A stretch of 64,000 nt of DNA from Parus major (Eukaryota; Chordata; Aves; Passeriformes; Paridae): positions 8,023,433 to 8,087,432 of the forward strand of contig NC_031783.1 in NCBI RefSeq assembly GCF_001522545.3. The letters are read 5' to 3'. Both the position numbers and the translations under genes were made by a program. Numbering within the stretch: the stretch's first letter is position 1; each line of letters opens with the position of its first letter. Positions 37,674 to 49,260 of the stretch are shown piece by piece. The notes under the pieces are model-generated. The model ran no database searches and had not been told where the DNA came from. It saw only the letters and a list, made by a program, of their open reading frames with translations.

Positions 37674-40600
37674 AATATGAAAAAAATTTTGATTCTGGTA
37701 CGGTCCTGCTTTTAAGACCTAAATCCCTTTTTCTTGTAACAGCTGTCCTCATCCTCCTGCATACAGCTTTTCCTTCACTAGCTCCCTGCAGGTTGACCAT
37801 TTAACCAGCACCAAATATTCCTCCTCAAGAGCCCCTTATCAATTTGTTTTCTACTCTTTACCATATCCCTTCCCATTTCCAAAGGCTGCACCTCCACTCA
37901 GGGCTAAAAGCACGTTAGTACCTTTTCATCTTGGCACCTGATTCTCTCAACAGTCCACAAATGCTACATGCTTTTAATCAACAAAACAATCATTCATTAG
38001 TCCTGTTTGCTAACTTGGAGCAGGAATTCCCATGGCTATGAGGTAGCAGTGCTGTTCCCCTTGCACACACTGCAGATTGAGGAGGAGCCTTCCTCAGCAC
38101 AGTCTCACACAGCTCATTTGTGGATTTGCTCTGCCTCGTTTGTATGTGTGAGTTATGGTCAGCCATTTCCTTTGAAACACCACTGCAGGCATCAGCAAAT
38201 AGACAGAAATCTAAATTTTTCCCCAGAAGCTCTAGCTTTAAGTGCAGAAAGGCTGAAACTGCACAGGAGTTTCTGTATGGGACTCACCAGCCAAGTCAAG
38301 CATTTGCTGAGCAGCCCCAGACACCTGGGGAAAAGCTAATTATTAACAACCTGTCCTGAGAACAGGCAAGCTCTCTCTCCATCACACTCTGCTGTTGGTG
38401 TCTGCACCATGGCTGCCCTGGAAGTGCTACAAGGAGTAAAATGTGCATGAGAACTGCCAAAGCAGATCAAGCCTGTGGCTTGCACAGATCAGCCACAGGA
38501 CACCAGGCAGCTTCAGATCCATCCAGGCCAGGCTGCAGCAGGACCCAGGAGCACATGAGGTCCCTTCCATCAGCCTTCAGGATGTTTTTGCTACTGCAAT
38601 TACAAGTTCAATCCCCTTTTTATCCTTTCTGTATCCTGGCTGCAGTGGTGCAGCTCCAGAACTCAACCCCACTGTTTCCACTCTGCTTGCTGTCATTACC
38701 TGACTGTTCACATCCTTGCAGCACTCAAATATACAGGATGCAGTTTATACCAGAGTAAAATAAAAAAACTCCTTAGGTCCAGCCACAAGCTACAACAGAG
38801 GCATCACACTTTTGAGACAAACTGTTCATTAAATAAATTACTTATTCAATAAATTTAGCCCTTCTTCAGCTCATAAGCTGTCCCTCAAAAAAACATATTA
38901 ATTTTTACATGTTTGTTCATTACTCACAGCTGTTTAATATGTTCAAGAATGGAGACAGCTCCAAGGTGGATATAAAGAGAACCTGAACTGTTGGGCTCTG
39001 CTTGCTGCTCTGAGTTTACCTCTGTGTGTCAGTGGCTGCAAGGTGTCAATTCTCCCAGCTGAATTGAACATTTCTGATTCATCCTAAAATAATTTTTGGT
39101 TGCTCTTCTACATATTCTGTTTCATCAGACCCACAGAAAGAGTTTATCTTTTCTTAAAAATTACCCAAATTAAACTTTGTCAATAGAGGTGTCCATGAAC
39201 AGTAAAATGGAGGATGAACAAGCCCCCAGTGTGGGACCAACCTTGCTGCCTCTGATTTCCTGGGTACCATGAGGTGTATCATTTCAGTGTCCTGCTTCAA
39301 GATTAGAAAGTGTAAAAGAACTGAAGTGATGCATAAATCTGGCAGGATGATGATTTGACCTTATAAAACACTAAGTAAACAGAGGATACAATTAATGGTG
39401 TTGAACATACTAAATCTGTAATTCTGCCCACCAACAAGTTTTATTCTGGGCCACCTTTCCATGGAACTGTTTATAGCGAACATGTCAGCACACAAACTTT
39501 GGACAGTTAAATCCCTTAGAGAAGTTTAAAATAATTAAATTTAAATAATTAATGTGAGCTCTTTTTTGATGAAATTTGGCCTCACTGGCGAATAAGTTAC
39601 AGCAGAACTTATCCAGATCTATTTAGTCCTCAAGAGAGTTTAAAAACTGCTGCATATTCTGTTATTTACACTTTTCTACTCACTTAACATAAAAGTAATG
39701 ACATTTTCTACTCAATTCTTCACACTCTGAGTTAAAGCAGCAATGGCCAGCTCTGAGCTTCCAGCTCAAGACAATAAAGGCACTCTTTTCCACCCCAGAC
39801 AGAGTGACAGAAATGTTCAGGGATGCAGATTGCACTTGCTGGGATGCCTGTCCTGCAGCCTGCTGGTAGAGAATTCACCATTCTTACCAAGTGGGAGTGT
39901 TGACACAGGTGCTGCTGCTAAGTTCAGGTATCAATAGAATATTTTCCCACCACTGCAAATATTTTCCAGGAAACAGCACACTGGTGGAGTGAATACTTGA
40001 TCAGCCAGGATCAGAATATTGGGAAGAAAATTAAATCAACACCACTTAAGAATTTCTCTTGCTTTCAGCTTCCAGGAAATCTGGTTCTACTGCAGGGCTG
40101 GAGTAAGAGCCCAGCACTTAATGCAGCTCCATTCTAAGACCAAGAAAGATGCTGGGTGAGAGCTAAGGATTTGCTTTGAAAGGTTGAGTTTCTGAGATTT
40201 ATTACCAGTTATCAACAGGCTATTGGGCTGGTGTGGGCTATGCTAAACACAGGGACAGGAAAACAGCTTTATCTTTGCTGTTGGAACAGACAAGGCCAGT
40301 CAGACAGGGATTACCTCGAAGCCATCTGCCTGCTGATGGCACTGGTGACATGGAGCTGAACTAACATTTGCAGTTGCCATAACTGTCATCCCCAGTACCA
40401 GGAACATTTTTGCAGTAACAGCTTGTTTACCAGATGAGCTATTGCACCCATCTACCAGCAACATTTCAGATTTCTTGTTAGCAATTTTTTTTTTTTTAAT
40501 GTCACTTGACTGAGTGACCTAAAACATGTTTGAGACCACAAAATGTACACATGGATGCAATATTAGAAAAGATTCTAAAGAACAGAGGAAAATGAAATAT

Positions 40601-40777
40601 TGTGCTATAAGCCAAAATGCAATCTTCACAGACCTTCTTATTAAAATCTGAGAAGCAGCCTTTTTAGAACTCTTCCTTCTACTGACATATGGAGAAGAGC
40701 CCAGGGTAGAAAATTAACTCCCAGAGTCATCCCCTGGTTGCTTTTATGGCAGGAGCAGCACTGCTTCTCCCCCAGCC

Positions 40778-40836
40778 AAACAATATACATTTTACAATGT
40801 ATATTGTTTAAATGCACAGATGCATTTACATCTGTG
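40778..40836. repeat. Cluster of three overlapping inverted repeats (hairpins)
   Basis: The first inverted repeat has perfect 14-bp arms (40778-40791 and 40796-40809) around a 4-base loop. The second has 8-bp arms (40809-40816 and 40821-40828) with a 4-base loop. The third has 8-bp arms (40815-40822 and 40829-40836) with a 6-base loop, and shares bases with the second, so the two are mutually exclusive. The block is AT-rich. It might be a remnant of a small palindromic transposon, a structured RNA or a replication-slippage product. The sequence alone does not decide. Confidence 0.85.
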
Positions 40837-43800
40837 ATCTTGTGTGCACTTATAAACACTTGGCCAAATTTAGCCCTGAAATAAATATGTCATTACAATT
40901 GAAAATCATCAAGCCTGCCTGTCTGGACAGGAATTTGTCCTTTTACCCTTAAGGATTCATTTTGTTAGAAAGTCACATGCCTTCATGGATCTGTCTTTGA
41001 CCCATTCATGGGGGAAATAGGAAAAAACCACAACTCTTGCTGACCTCTGTATACAGCTGGCCAAAAACTAAGATGTCTGATAAATCAATACCTGTTAATA
41101 TTGAAACAAACCATGATATCCCCTGGATTTTTCTTCCTGAAGAGAAAATAATTTTTATTAAAATTATCTTTTTCTTCCAAATTTATCTTTATTTTGTGGA
41201 AGCAGGAGCAAGGAGTTCCTTGGCAATTTAGTTTGAGGGTTTTGCATTTGCAATTTACAGGAAAGTCCTGCCAAATGAATTCCCATTACAAAGGCAGCAA
41301 ATGAACAAACAAAAGCCACAAAATACAGTGAGACAGCCCTCACTTAGCTGATCCAATGTAACTTACTATAAAAACCCACACACTATCTTGCATAGGTGAA
41401 AAAGATCAGTTTAAGTAAAGTCAGCTTCATTACAATTTGCTGACAGCTCTATTATGGTGTACATATGTTCTGTGGCACAGAAACTCAAACATTGCTGAAG
41501 TGTCCACACTTTCCATGCACCACATTAACATGCAAGTCAATCATCCAAAATCACTTTTGCCATCACAAACAAATCAGATGAAGTTTCATCACAAAGACAT
41601 TTCTATAATAAATAATTGACACCCAGAGAACATAAAATATTCCATCCTTTGTGTACAGACTGGAGCTCTGCAGGTGCCCTTGATGAACTTCACAACTGCA
41701 CTTGAACTGAGTAGAAAAGTTCTTGTAACCAATTAAGATTTGTATACCCACAAAATACATATTAAGCGAGGTAAGAAAATGCTGAGATTTTACAGGGGCA
41801 CAGTGGGATACATAAAAGGTTCTCTGCTTTCCCCCAGTCCCTGCTAATATTTACTTCCACAGTAACTCCTTACTCTCTTTCAATGTTTCACAAAATAAAC
41901 ATGGTTTATGGAATTTCCAAGATATAAATTGCAAGAGGAAGTCTTGGACTTTCCATTAAGGTCGAATTTGGCCCTGCTGGCTCCATTATTTCCCCAGAAG
42001 GAAGCATATTTATCAATAAAAGCCCTTATTATTGCCAAGATGCCTTGCCCAGGAGGAGCTTTCTGGGATGCTGGTGATACAATGTCATAGAATGTGACTT
42101 GATGGCACCAGCAACAACAGAAAAAAGGGATTTACTAATTTCCCTTTGGGCTCCAAATCAAACAGGTTGGGCTGTCAGAAATGCTGCACTAGAGAGCTCC
42201 CAGCCCTCATGCTCACACCCCCAAAGGATGTTGGAAGGCAGAGGGAGGCCTGTAGGTATATCTGGGAAACAAGTCAGCAGCATCCCCCAGGCTGGGCAGG
42301 GGAGGAAGGGGCTGGTGTGGGGCAGAGGAACCCCAGGAGATAAATCAGCTCCTGTGAAGAGCAGGGTGAGGGGCTGAGACATCCCACTCACCTCCTGCAA
42401 GGGAAAACCTGCCTCTGACTCTGCCCAGCTCTGCAGCTCTTTGCACCAATGTGCTCCAGTGCCTTGGTGCCAGCAGCATGTCATTACCTGCCTATTTCCC
42501 CATCTTCTGCTCTTTTATTTTTCCCCCTTTTAAATCATTCTCTCAGCTTTCTGCTGCACCATCCTCACAAACAGCCCTGAGGAAAGGATCTCTTTGCAAT
42601 GGGATTTTCTGCCCTGACAGCTCACTATAAAGTTCCTCATCAGCCTGGCTCCATCGTGCCTGTGCCACTTCACATCACAGCTTAAACAATAGGAATAAAT
42701 CAAGTAAATGAAAATATGCATCCTGAAGGCCTAATGCAAGCGATTTCATCCATTTTAAGAGTCACCAGCTGTGATTTACCTTAGACCCTTGCTTCTGCCT
42801 TGAGGGTGCCTCTGAAGTACCCTGTGACTAATGCCCCTATTTTTAGTTTTGTAGCAAAAGCCAAGGAGAAATTAAAGAAATAAAATGGAAAAAATAATGA
42901 GAGCTCATTTCAGCTTATAATGGTATTTTCTCAGGTGACTAAACATTCATTTGACTTTTGTAGTGTTGAATTTGTTCTCCATTAGGGCAAATATGATTTG
43001 GAGGCTAGCTTGACCTCTGAAGTGTAGAACTTTCCTTTATCTTTATTGCCAGCTCCAGTTATTTATCAGGTCAGTGTGTGTGTGCCCGGATTCCAGGAAA
43101 ACAGAGCAAAGAAATGAAATTAGCACAGAAGACAAACACAGTCAGAGAAGCTGGCTGTTGACTCAGATGAGCAATTTCTTGCAGACTGTCACTAGCCTCA
43201 ATACAAGATGAGATGCCTGTCAGAGTCCAGTATCTGTTATCTAAAGATTCATTTCACTGAATGATGGCAATAAGAAAAAGCGCTTTTTTCTTTCTTTTCC
43301 TTTTAAAGAAAAGAGTCTAATCTGGAAGAATTTACAATAAGTTTTCACATATACTTGCTCCTTTTTGCATGATCCTTCAGCAGTCAACTTCCATAGAAGA
43401 CTTTAGAAAAATCTAAGAAACCCTAGGATATATATTTTTAGGAACTAAGATTGCTGTGAAAAACGCATTTATTAATAAATTTAATGTAGAAGAAACTACT
43501 GTTCTTCTTGAAATGCAAAGTCAGCTCATACTCTGAAGGTGGACAGCTTATTCTGTCCATCTGTAAAAGAGAAAAAGAGGGACCTGTTTCAGAATGTCTA
43601 TGAGAAAATGACAGATTTTTCTGATTCAGATCAAAATATTTCTTTATCTCCCCTGCAGGTCTGAGGCCACACGTTGGGTGTTGGCTGCATTAAGATTTAA
43701 AAGTGCCACAGCTTTTCTCTCAGCACTGCTCACATTACCTTTGTCCCAGCCCTGCTGCAGTCTAAGTCTGAACCCATCCACAGGGGATAAGAGATTTTGC

Positions 43801-44802
43801 TAACTAGAGCATTGCTAACTTATTTAGCAAAAAGTCATCCAGGACAAAGACCTTGCTGGAGTCTGTTTTGCTGAGAGTTTGTGTTATGAAGGGAGAGACT
43901 AAAGTGGGTTGGAAAGCTATTAGTAATCCTGCCTCTGTCCCTTGAGAAACACTAAGCCAGATTCAACAGGGCTAAGAAGCTCTGTGATACAAAAAATGGT
44001 AAAAATTGTTTCCAGTTGCAAGGAAAAGAAAAAAAAAAGCAGAGCCCAGTGCTGGCTGTGTCAGTGGGAAGGGCTCCATTTAACAAATTCAATTCTTAGA
44101 AATGCAAAATGCAAACTACAATGCTCCCTGTTGAATAAACGGCACAACCAGCTACATTTAGCCAGCCTATATGAAAAGTGACATTTTTTCCCAGGAATAC
44201 CTCTTATAAAATTAAGGATTTTTTGGTGGTTATTTTTTCACAGATCACAACGGGAATTTCTGCACTAGTGAAAAGTGCCAAAAGCAGCTGCAGATAGTCA
44301 AATCCAATTTATTCCTCAGCATGAACAGAGTAGCAGCAATGCAAGCCTCTGCAAACATGCTTTGAAAACGTCCTTGAGAGAGCCATTTCCAGAGGTGACC
44401 AGGGAGTTGCAAGTCCCAGCTCCATAAACATCTGTTTCTCCCAGGCTTTTGCCCACAAGAGTGTCAAACCCAGCCTTTGCAGGGCACAGATGTGCTCACT
44501 GGGGAATGGGGTGAGGTTACAGCAGATTTCACCTGAAGGGGAACAGAGAAAAGGCATTTTCCAGGCTCTATCCAAATCTGCATCAGAAGGGCTCATGAGT
44601 CAGGCACTGCTGGTGGACCAAGGATCAGAGCTGGCACCTGGGCAGGGTGACAGGTTGTTCCTCACTCACCTCACAGGGAGAGGGAAAAAGAGAGGGCTTT
44701 GAGTGTGAAAGGTAAAAAACCAATCATCTTCATTAATTGAAAATAAACTGTGGAAGGAATGATTTCTGGGTAGCTGTGCTTCTCTCAGTACACATTACTT
44801 AC
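40837..44802. other. Gene-free stretch
   Basis: I see no supported gene. A minus-strand donor-like gtgagt at about 42391 lacks a pyrimidine tract upstream. The segment 42720-43090 is AT-rich but complex, with no repeats, and could be a conserved non-coding element. A short (GT)n lies near 43075. Confidence 0.6.
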
Positions 44803-44930
44803 CTGCTGGCCCTGCTGTTCAGGCTCAGTGCTTCGTTTAGATGCAATGTTTCCCTCAATTGTTTTTCTGAGAAGACACTTCTCCATCAGATTTCTAACCC
44901 TGCTCCATTCTCTGTGAATCCCAGACCTGT
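44803..44930 (-). CDS. Candidate internal exon (minus), product unrecognised
   Basis: On the minus strand a near-ideal donor, CAG|gtaagtaa (gt at 44801-44802), ends a 128-bp segment. The acceptor would be the AG at 44931-44932, with its pyrimidine stretch a little distant (alternative AG about 4 bp further in). One frame is open throughout (phase 1 in, phase 0 out) and encodes about 42 residues rich in Arg, Lys and Glu, including NLMEKCLLRKTIEGN and ending EPEQQGQQ. The same frame stays open upstream to 45036. There is no recognisable family and no convincing partner exon. Confidence 0.22.
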
Positions 44931-47308
44931 CTTTTGTTCCAGCACCAGGAGTAGTAAAGGAAGGATGACATTGACACTGCGGTGTGTCCCTGAGCATCAA
45001 ACACACCCAGCTGTGCTGCTGATGAATAGCTAACACACAGGCTGCTTGGGCTAAGTGCTGCTCACAGGACAGAGCTCTTTGGTAATTAATGCTGAAACGA
45101 TAAAGGGGATCAACCTGGCTGCTGCACCAAGCACCAGTGCATGGGAGATCCCTGTTTGAGTTCCCAGTTAGATAGAAGAGAAATTAATCTTCTCAAAAAG
45201 CTCCTCTTTGGGATGACAGGAATGAGCAGAATGGCTATTTCAGCCTCTTGTTCCAATGCAGCACAGCAGTCCACAGAGCAGTAAATGAGAAGCAGAGGGT
45301 AAGATACCCTGCTCCAAGGGCAGACTCTGAAAGATCAGGACCTCAGCAAATCCTGCAACTGCAGTATTCACTTTTTTAATCCCTTTCACAGAACTGAGGA
45401 TTCCTCCCATCAGGAATTCCTTTCTATGAAAACACTAATTTCTGGTCTTTTAAAAAAAAATTAGTCTGTGAAGGCTGCTATCCTGCTTTGGGTAGGATTT
45501 CAGCTTTTGATAGCTGTTCCTTCCACTTATTTAACAATGTAGATTATAGTCACAGTGCCATGTCTTCATTCCACCAGTCAAAGGATTTTGCCTCCCACAA
45601 TGAATTAGAAAATGCACATTAGGAAAAAGCTGGCAGACAGATTATTGTGATTATCTTAACAGCAGGTATTTAAAGCTCATTGTCACTAAAGCTTCTTGCC
45701 AATGCCCAAATTCTTTGCCACAGTGGTAAGGTCTGTGCTGCTGGGATGTTGCCTTGACAGACATCATCTCCACTGGTGATGCTTCTTGTTTGGACTCGGT
45801 GAGCGCAGCTCAGCGTGCGCTGAAGCAGTGCCACGGTGACATGGGCTGCTCACGGAAGGAGACGTGACCTGCCATCTGCTCATCCTGTATTTTATGGTCT
45901 TTAAATTGCACTGTAATAATTTCCTGGCTGTCATCCTGGAAGGAGACACAGGCAGCGTGAGTTCAGTCAGCCAGCAAGGCGGAGCTGAGCAGAGCTTTCA
46001 GGCATTAAAGAGGAGAATTATTCAAGCATCAGGTGCTGGAAAGATTCTTTCATCTTATACATGGCTAAAATGAGAGGAAAGGAATCATTTTCTGGCCTCC
46101 AGCTTTCTCCTCAACATTTATTCACTTTGTACCATATGAATGTTTCTGAAGAGGACACTTGGTGGACAGGGACTGGTCTGGATCCAGATCAGGAAAAGCA
46201 CAATGACAGAATGAAATTACTTGAAAAGGGTTGAAAAAATCAACTTCCCATCACTCAGATATATGGAGCCTTAAAACTCTGAAGTTATAAAGTTATAAAG
46301 TTATAACAAAGTACAAGGTAGTTAAGGGATCACAGGAATATCATCTTGCACCTGAGGTTTTGAAAAAGAAAGCTGCACCCCAGGCACATCTGCAGGGAAT
46401 ATGTGACACAGTGGCCTCTTGGGTTGGGGAGGTTGAGCTGAACAGTGACTGTGGCTACTAAATACAAATACCAGATGAAAAGGGCAGAGGGAAGGACAGG
46501 ACATGAAGGACTAATGCAAAGCAAGAGACAGCATGTTTGCCTGTACACAAGGCAGCAGTGGATGCAGGCAGGAGGAGCCATGTGCTCCCAGCAGTCCTCC
46601 AGGCAGGGGTTAGCATTCCCAAGGGTGGGGGGAACGTGTCTTAAAGAGAAAATAGTAGTCAGTCTGAACACAGACAGATCTGATTATGATTTTTGCCTTT
46701 TCTCTTATTTTTCTTATTGAACAGATTAACAGCAATTATGAAAGTTCAAATGCTAAAGGTCACTTTTTTTAAAAGGCAAGAATAAAGAATTAGCCAACTT
46801 CCAGGGAATCACAGTGTTATTAACAGTACAGACAAAGCAAACACTGGAGCAAAGCCTAAGGAAACATAGGATGCTGGCATGAGAGTCAAATAATTTGGGT
46901 TTCCTTTAATTTTTTTATTTTCTCTCCTCTCTGTGAAGGCAAACTGTCATAATTAAGAATGAGATAGTATTTTTTGTTTGCTTATCAGAGAGAACAAAGG
47001 TTTCACCAAGCATCTGTCCAGCAGTGGTTAAGCACAGCTCCCTGCGTGGTCCATCAGCTGCTCACACGTGTGTCTGTCCCTCAGGAGCCCTGGCACTGCT
47101 GCAGGCCAGCCCAGCAGGGTGTGAGATCTGCCTCTCCAGCACAGGGCAGGCTCAGCCTGCTGCTCCCTCACACCAGCTCTGTGCCAGGTGACAGCAAAGT
47201 CAGGTTTTAAGGGGGAGGAAAGGAAGGTAAGAGCTGAGGTTACTGGTGTGCAGTTGTGGATCTGGGACTGGATCTCCACAGGTCTCCCACAGCATCCCCC
47301 TCCTGCAG
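44931..47308. other. Gene-free stretch
   Basis: I see no supported gene. It contains an 8-bp tandem triplication at 46283-46306 and a small CpG-dense patch at 45796-45866 with a short hairpin (45802-45807 with 45816-45821). Confidence 0.6.
46283..46306. repeat. 8-bp tandem repeat, three copies
   Basis: AGTTATAA is repeated three times without interruption. Confidence 0.9.
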
Positions 47309-47472
47309 GTCCCCCAGCCAAGCAGGCACCATGGCAAACACTGGCACTTGATTCACTCCTGCTGAGTGAGACTTTCAGTCAAATTAAGAGAAATGCACAG
47401 GGAGAGCTCACAGGTTATTGCAGCTGGGATAACTCTTTACCTTTCCTTGCCAGAAATGTCAACACAAACAGG
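47309..47472 (+). CDS. Candidate coding exon d, product unrecognised
   Basis: The acceptor ccccctcctgcag (AG at 47307-47308) and the donor ACAGG|gtgagc (gt at 47473-47474) bracket 164 bp. The open frame is entered in phase 1 and left in phase 0, and encodes about 54 residues including FSQIKRNAQGELTGY and ending FLARNVNTNR. The phase-1 entry matches the phase-1 exit of exon c at 32981, some 14 kb upstream, so the two could belong to one transcript. That is inference from phase only. The frame also stays open past the donor to 47601, so the donor is not forced by a stop. Confidence 0.25.
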
Positions 47473-48287
47473 GTGAGCTATGAACTCAGGAGAGTCGCTG
47501 GTATTTGCCAGCTGGCTCCATCAAACTTCGTACGAGATGTGATAACAGACATGCCACACTGCCTCCCATCAGCCAGCTCCTGTCAGCCTCATCACAAGTA
47601 AAAATTATTGCCATTTTCAAAAATTTATGTGTTTACCTATTTGTTTCTTCCTTTTTGGGAATCTGTCCAAAGAAACTGAGAGCAATTCTCCCTTTTCCCA
47701 AGCTCCAGATTAAAAGAGATCAGAAGCATTTAAGAATCCAGTATGAAGGGATTCAGACACTACAACACAGGAATCACTTCTCTTGTGCCTGAAACACATT
47801 AAAAAAGTGAGGTGGAGGGAGGGTATCCTGGGAGAGATGCCAGTTAGTATTTTCTGTAAGATGCAGAAGTGTTTGATAGAGAGTGGTCTACAGCACAGAA
47901 ACCAGGGCAGCCCTTTCTCCAGTCTGCTCAGGACCAGCCACCTCTGGCAGGCTGAAGGGCATCAGTCCCTCAGGGATGTGTTGTTCTGTTCTATGTCACC
48001 ATCATCTGAAGTCTTTTTCAGGACAGTCAAGTGTGATCCCATATTAATGACCAAGTAGCTTGTGATAGAAGCCATTGTTTGAAATAATCCATTATTCCTG
48101 CATTCATTAATTTAGACACTTCAGCAGTAAAGGAAATGTACAGTGGGATGTTGCATGATGTGTTTGTGCTTAGGCTTACAGAACATGCTATGGTGCATTT
48201 TTGTCTACCCAATACATCACACAAACTGCTGCTGTGTCTCATGTACTCCAATATATTAAATGCAATAGTCTCTTTTATATTCTTCAG
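47473..48287. other. Gene-free stretch
   Basis: Unique sequence between candidate exons. I see nothing I can support here. Confidence 0.5.
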
Positions 48288-48519
48288 CACAGAGGAGGAT
48301 CTCACACTGGCTATGGAGATTGCTCCTAATGTCATTGAAAGTCAGCAGCCAAAAATCCCTGAAGTACTGAATGTCACTGGCAATATTACGGTACATGGAC
48401 AGATGAACATGATGTCAAGCTCCGTGTCTGCTGCAGAAGAAAAGCTCTGCATGGGGAACAGAAGCCTGTGCAGGATGGTGGCTGCTGCAGAGGGATTCCT
48501 GGAGCTGCTCCCACGATAA
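48288..48519 (+). CDS. Candidate terminal exon, product unrecognised
   Basis: A strong acceptor (tctcttttatattcttcag, AG at 48286-48287) precedes a frame open for 76 codons to TAA at 48517-48519, entered in phase 2. The peptide begins TEEDLTLAMEIAPNVIES. The phase does not fit the exit of the candidate at 47472, so the two are not obviously in one chain. A weak donor (gtacat, about 48390) would give a shorter internal exon. No family is recognised. Confidence 0.18.
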
Positions 48520-48649
48520 CTATTAAACCACAAATCCTCATTTCACAGCAATGCTAGACAGTTTTCTAGGAATCATCCCTTAGGAAATGAGGCTATCTCA
48601 TCAGCAGTGCAGAACTGGCTGCTCTGTAAATCCATATTGCAGTTTGGAA

Positions 48650-49260
48650 GTACTGGAGAGCCGCTGTCCCTCGGAACACGGCAGGCTCCCAGCGGAGAGC
48701 CCAGCCCAGCACACGGGCTCCGCGCTGGACCCCTGGTCCCTGCCCCTCCGGAACGCCCCAGTGGCCTTCACAGAAATCAGAACTGGGTCAGCTCTCGCTC
48801 CCAGAGCCCGTCGGGGCACTCCCATCACGTCTGGGGACACTTCTCCCTGGCCGTGGAGCCAGCAGCAGTCCCTGACTCAGTGCCCGAGCAGAACCTCAGG
48901 GCCGGGACCCTTCCCGCAGGATCCGCTGTCAAACAGGAGGGACGCAGCCCCCCAGCCTGGCCACAGGGCTCTGGCAGCACAGATTAAGGGGACAAAAGGT
49001 CCAGCTGCCATTCACAGGACATTTTGCCGGGAGAGCAGCAGAGCTGTCGGTGCACGGCAGGTCTGACAGTGCCATCTACCGAGCCCGCCCGCAGCCCGAG
49101 CGGCAGCGCTCCGCCGAGGGACACACCGGCTGCCCCCGAGCCGGGCACAGCCCACACACGGGAAATCTTTCGCCTTTCGCTAATTGATGATCCTGTTTCG
49201 CTCCAGGTTTAGCAAGCATTGTAGCACAGAGCAGTCAACACGGCTCGGCTCTGGGACAGA
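48650..49260. promoter_or_regulatory. CpG island
   Basis: By my count about 39 CpG dinucleotides fall within 48661-49260, densest at 49080-49140 (ten in 60 bp), in GC-rich sequence. Most 60-bp lines elsewhere in the window have none or one. This is the only stretch that would clearly pass usual CpG-island criteria, so it may mark a promoter, possibly bidirectional. Long ORFs across it (48587-49066, 159 codons, and another frame) probably reflect the scarcity of stop codons in GC-rich DNA. A possible + strand donor (ttg|gtaaga) lies at 49553. No TATA box or start codon context singles out a transcript. Confidence 0.65.

Larger units (their letters stand above)
35725..40777. other. Gene-free stretch
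   Basis: I see no supported gene. It contains a 27-bp tandem duplication at 36887-36932, a G/T tract at 37639-37673, an X-box-like motif beside a CCAAT box at 37553-37569, and a T run of 13 at 40485-40497. A minus-strand ORF at 36074-36466 has a hydrophobic, signal-peptide-like stretch but no other support. The segment 39430-39620 is complex, repeat-free sequence that could be conserved. Confidence 0.6.

Noticed and set aside
42394..42484. Minus-strand exon ending in a good gtgagt donor
   Set aside because: The sequence upstream on that strand is purine-rich, so no usable acceptor is visible.
48587..49066. Longest ORF in the window (159 codons)
   Set aside because: It lies in the CpG island, where several overlapping frames are open on both strands. 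That fits a lack of stop codons in GC-rich DNA.
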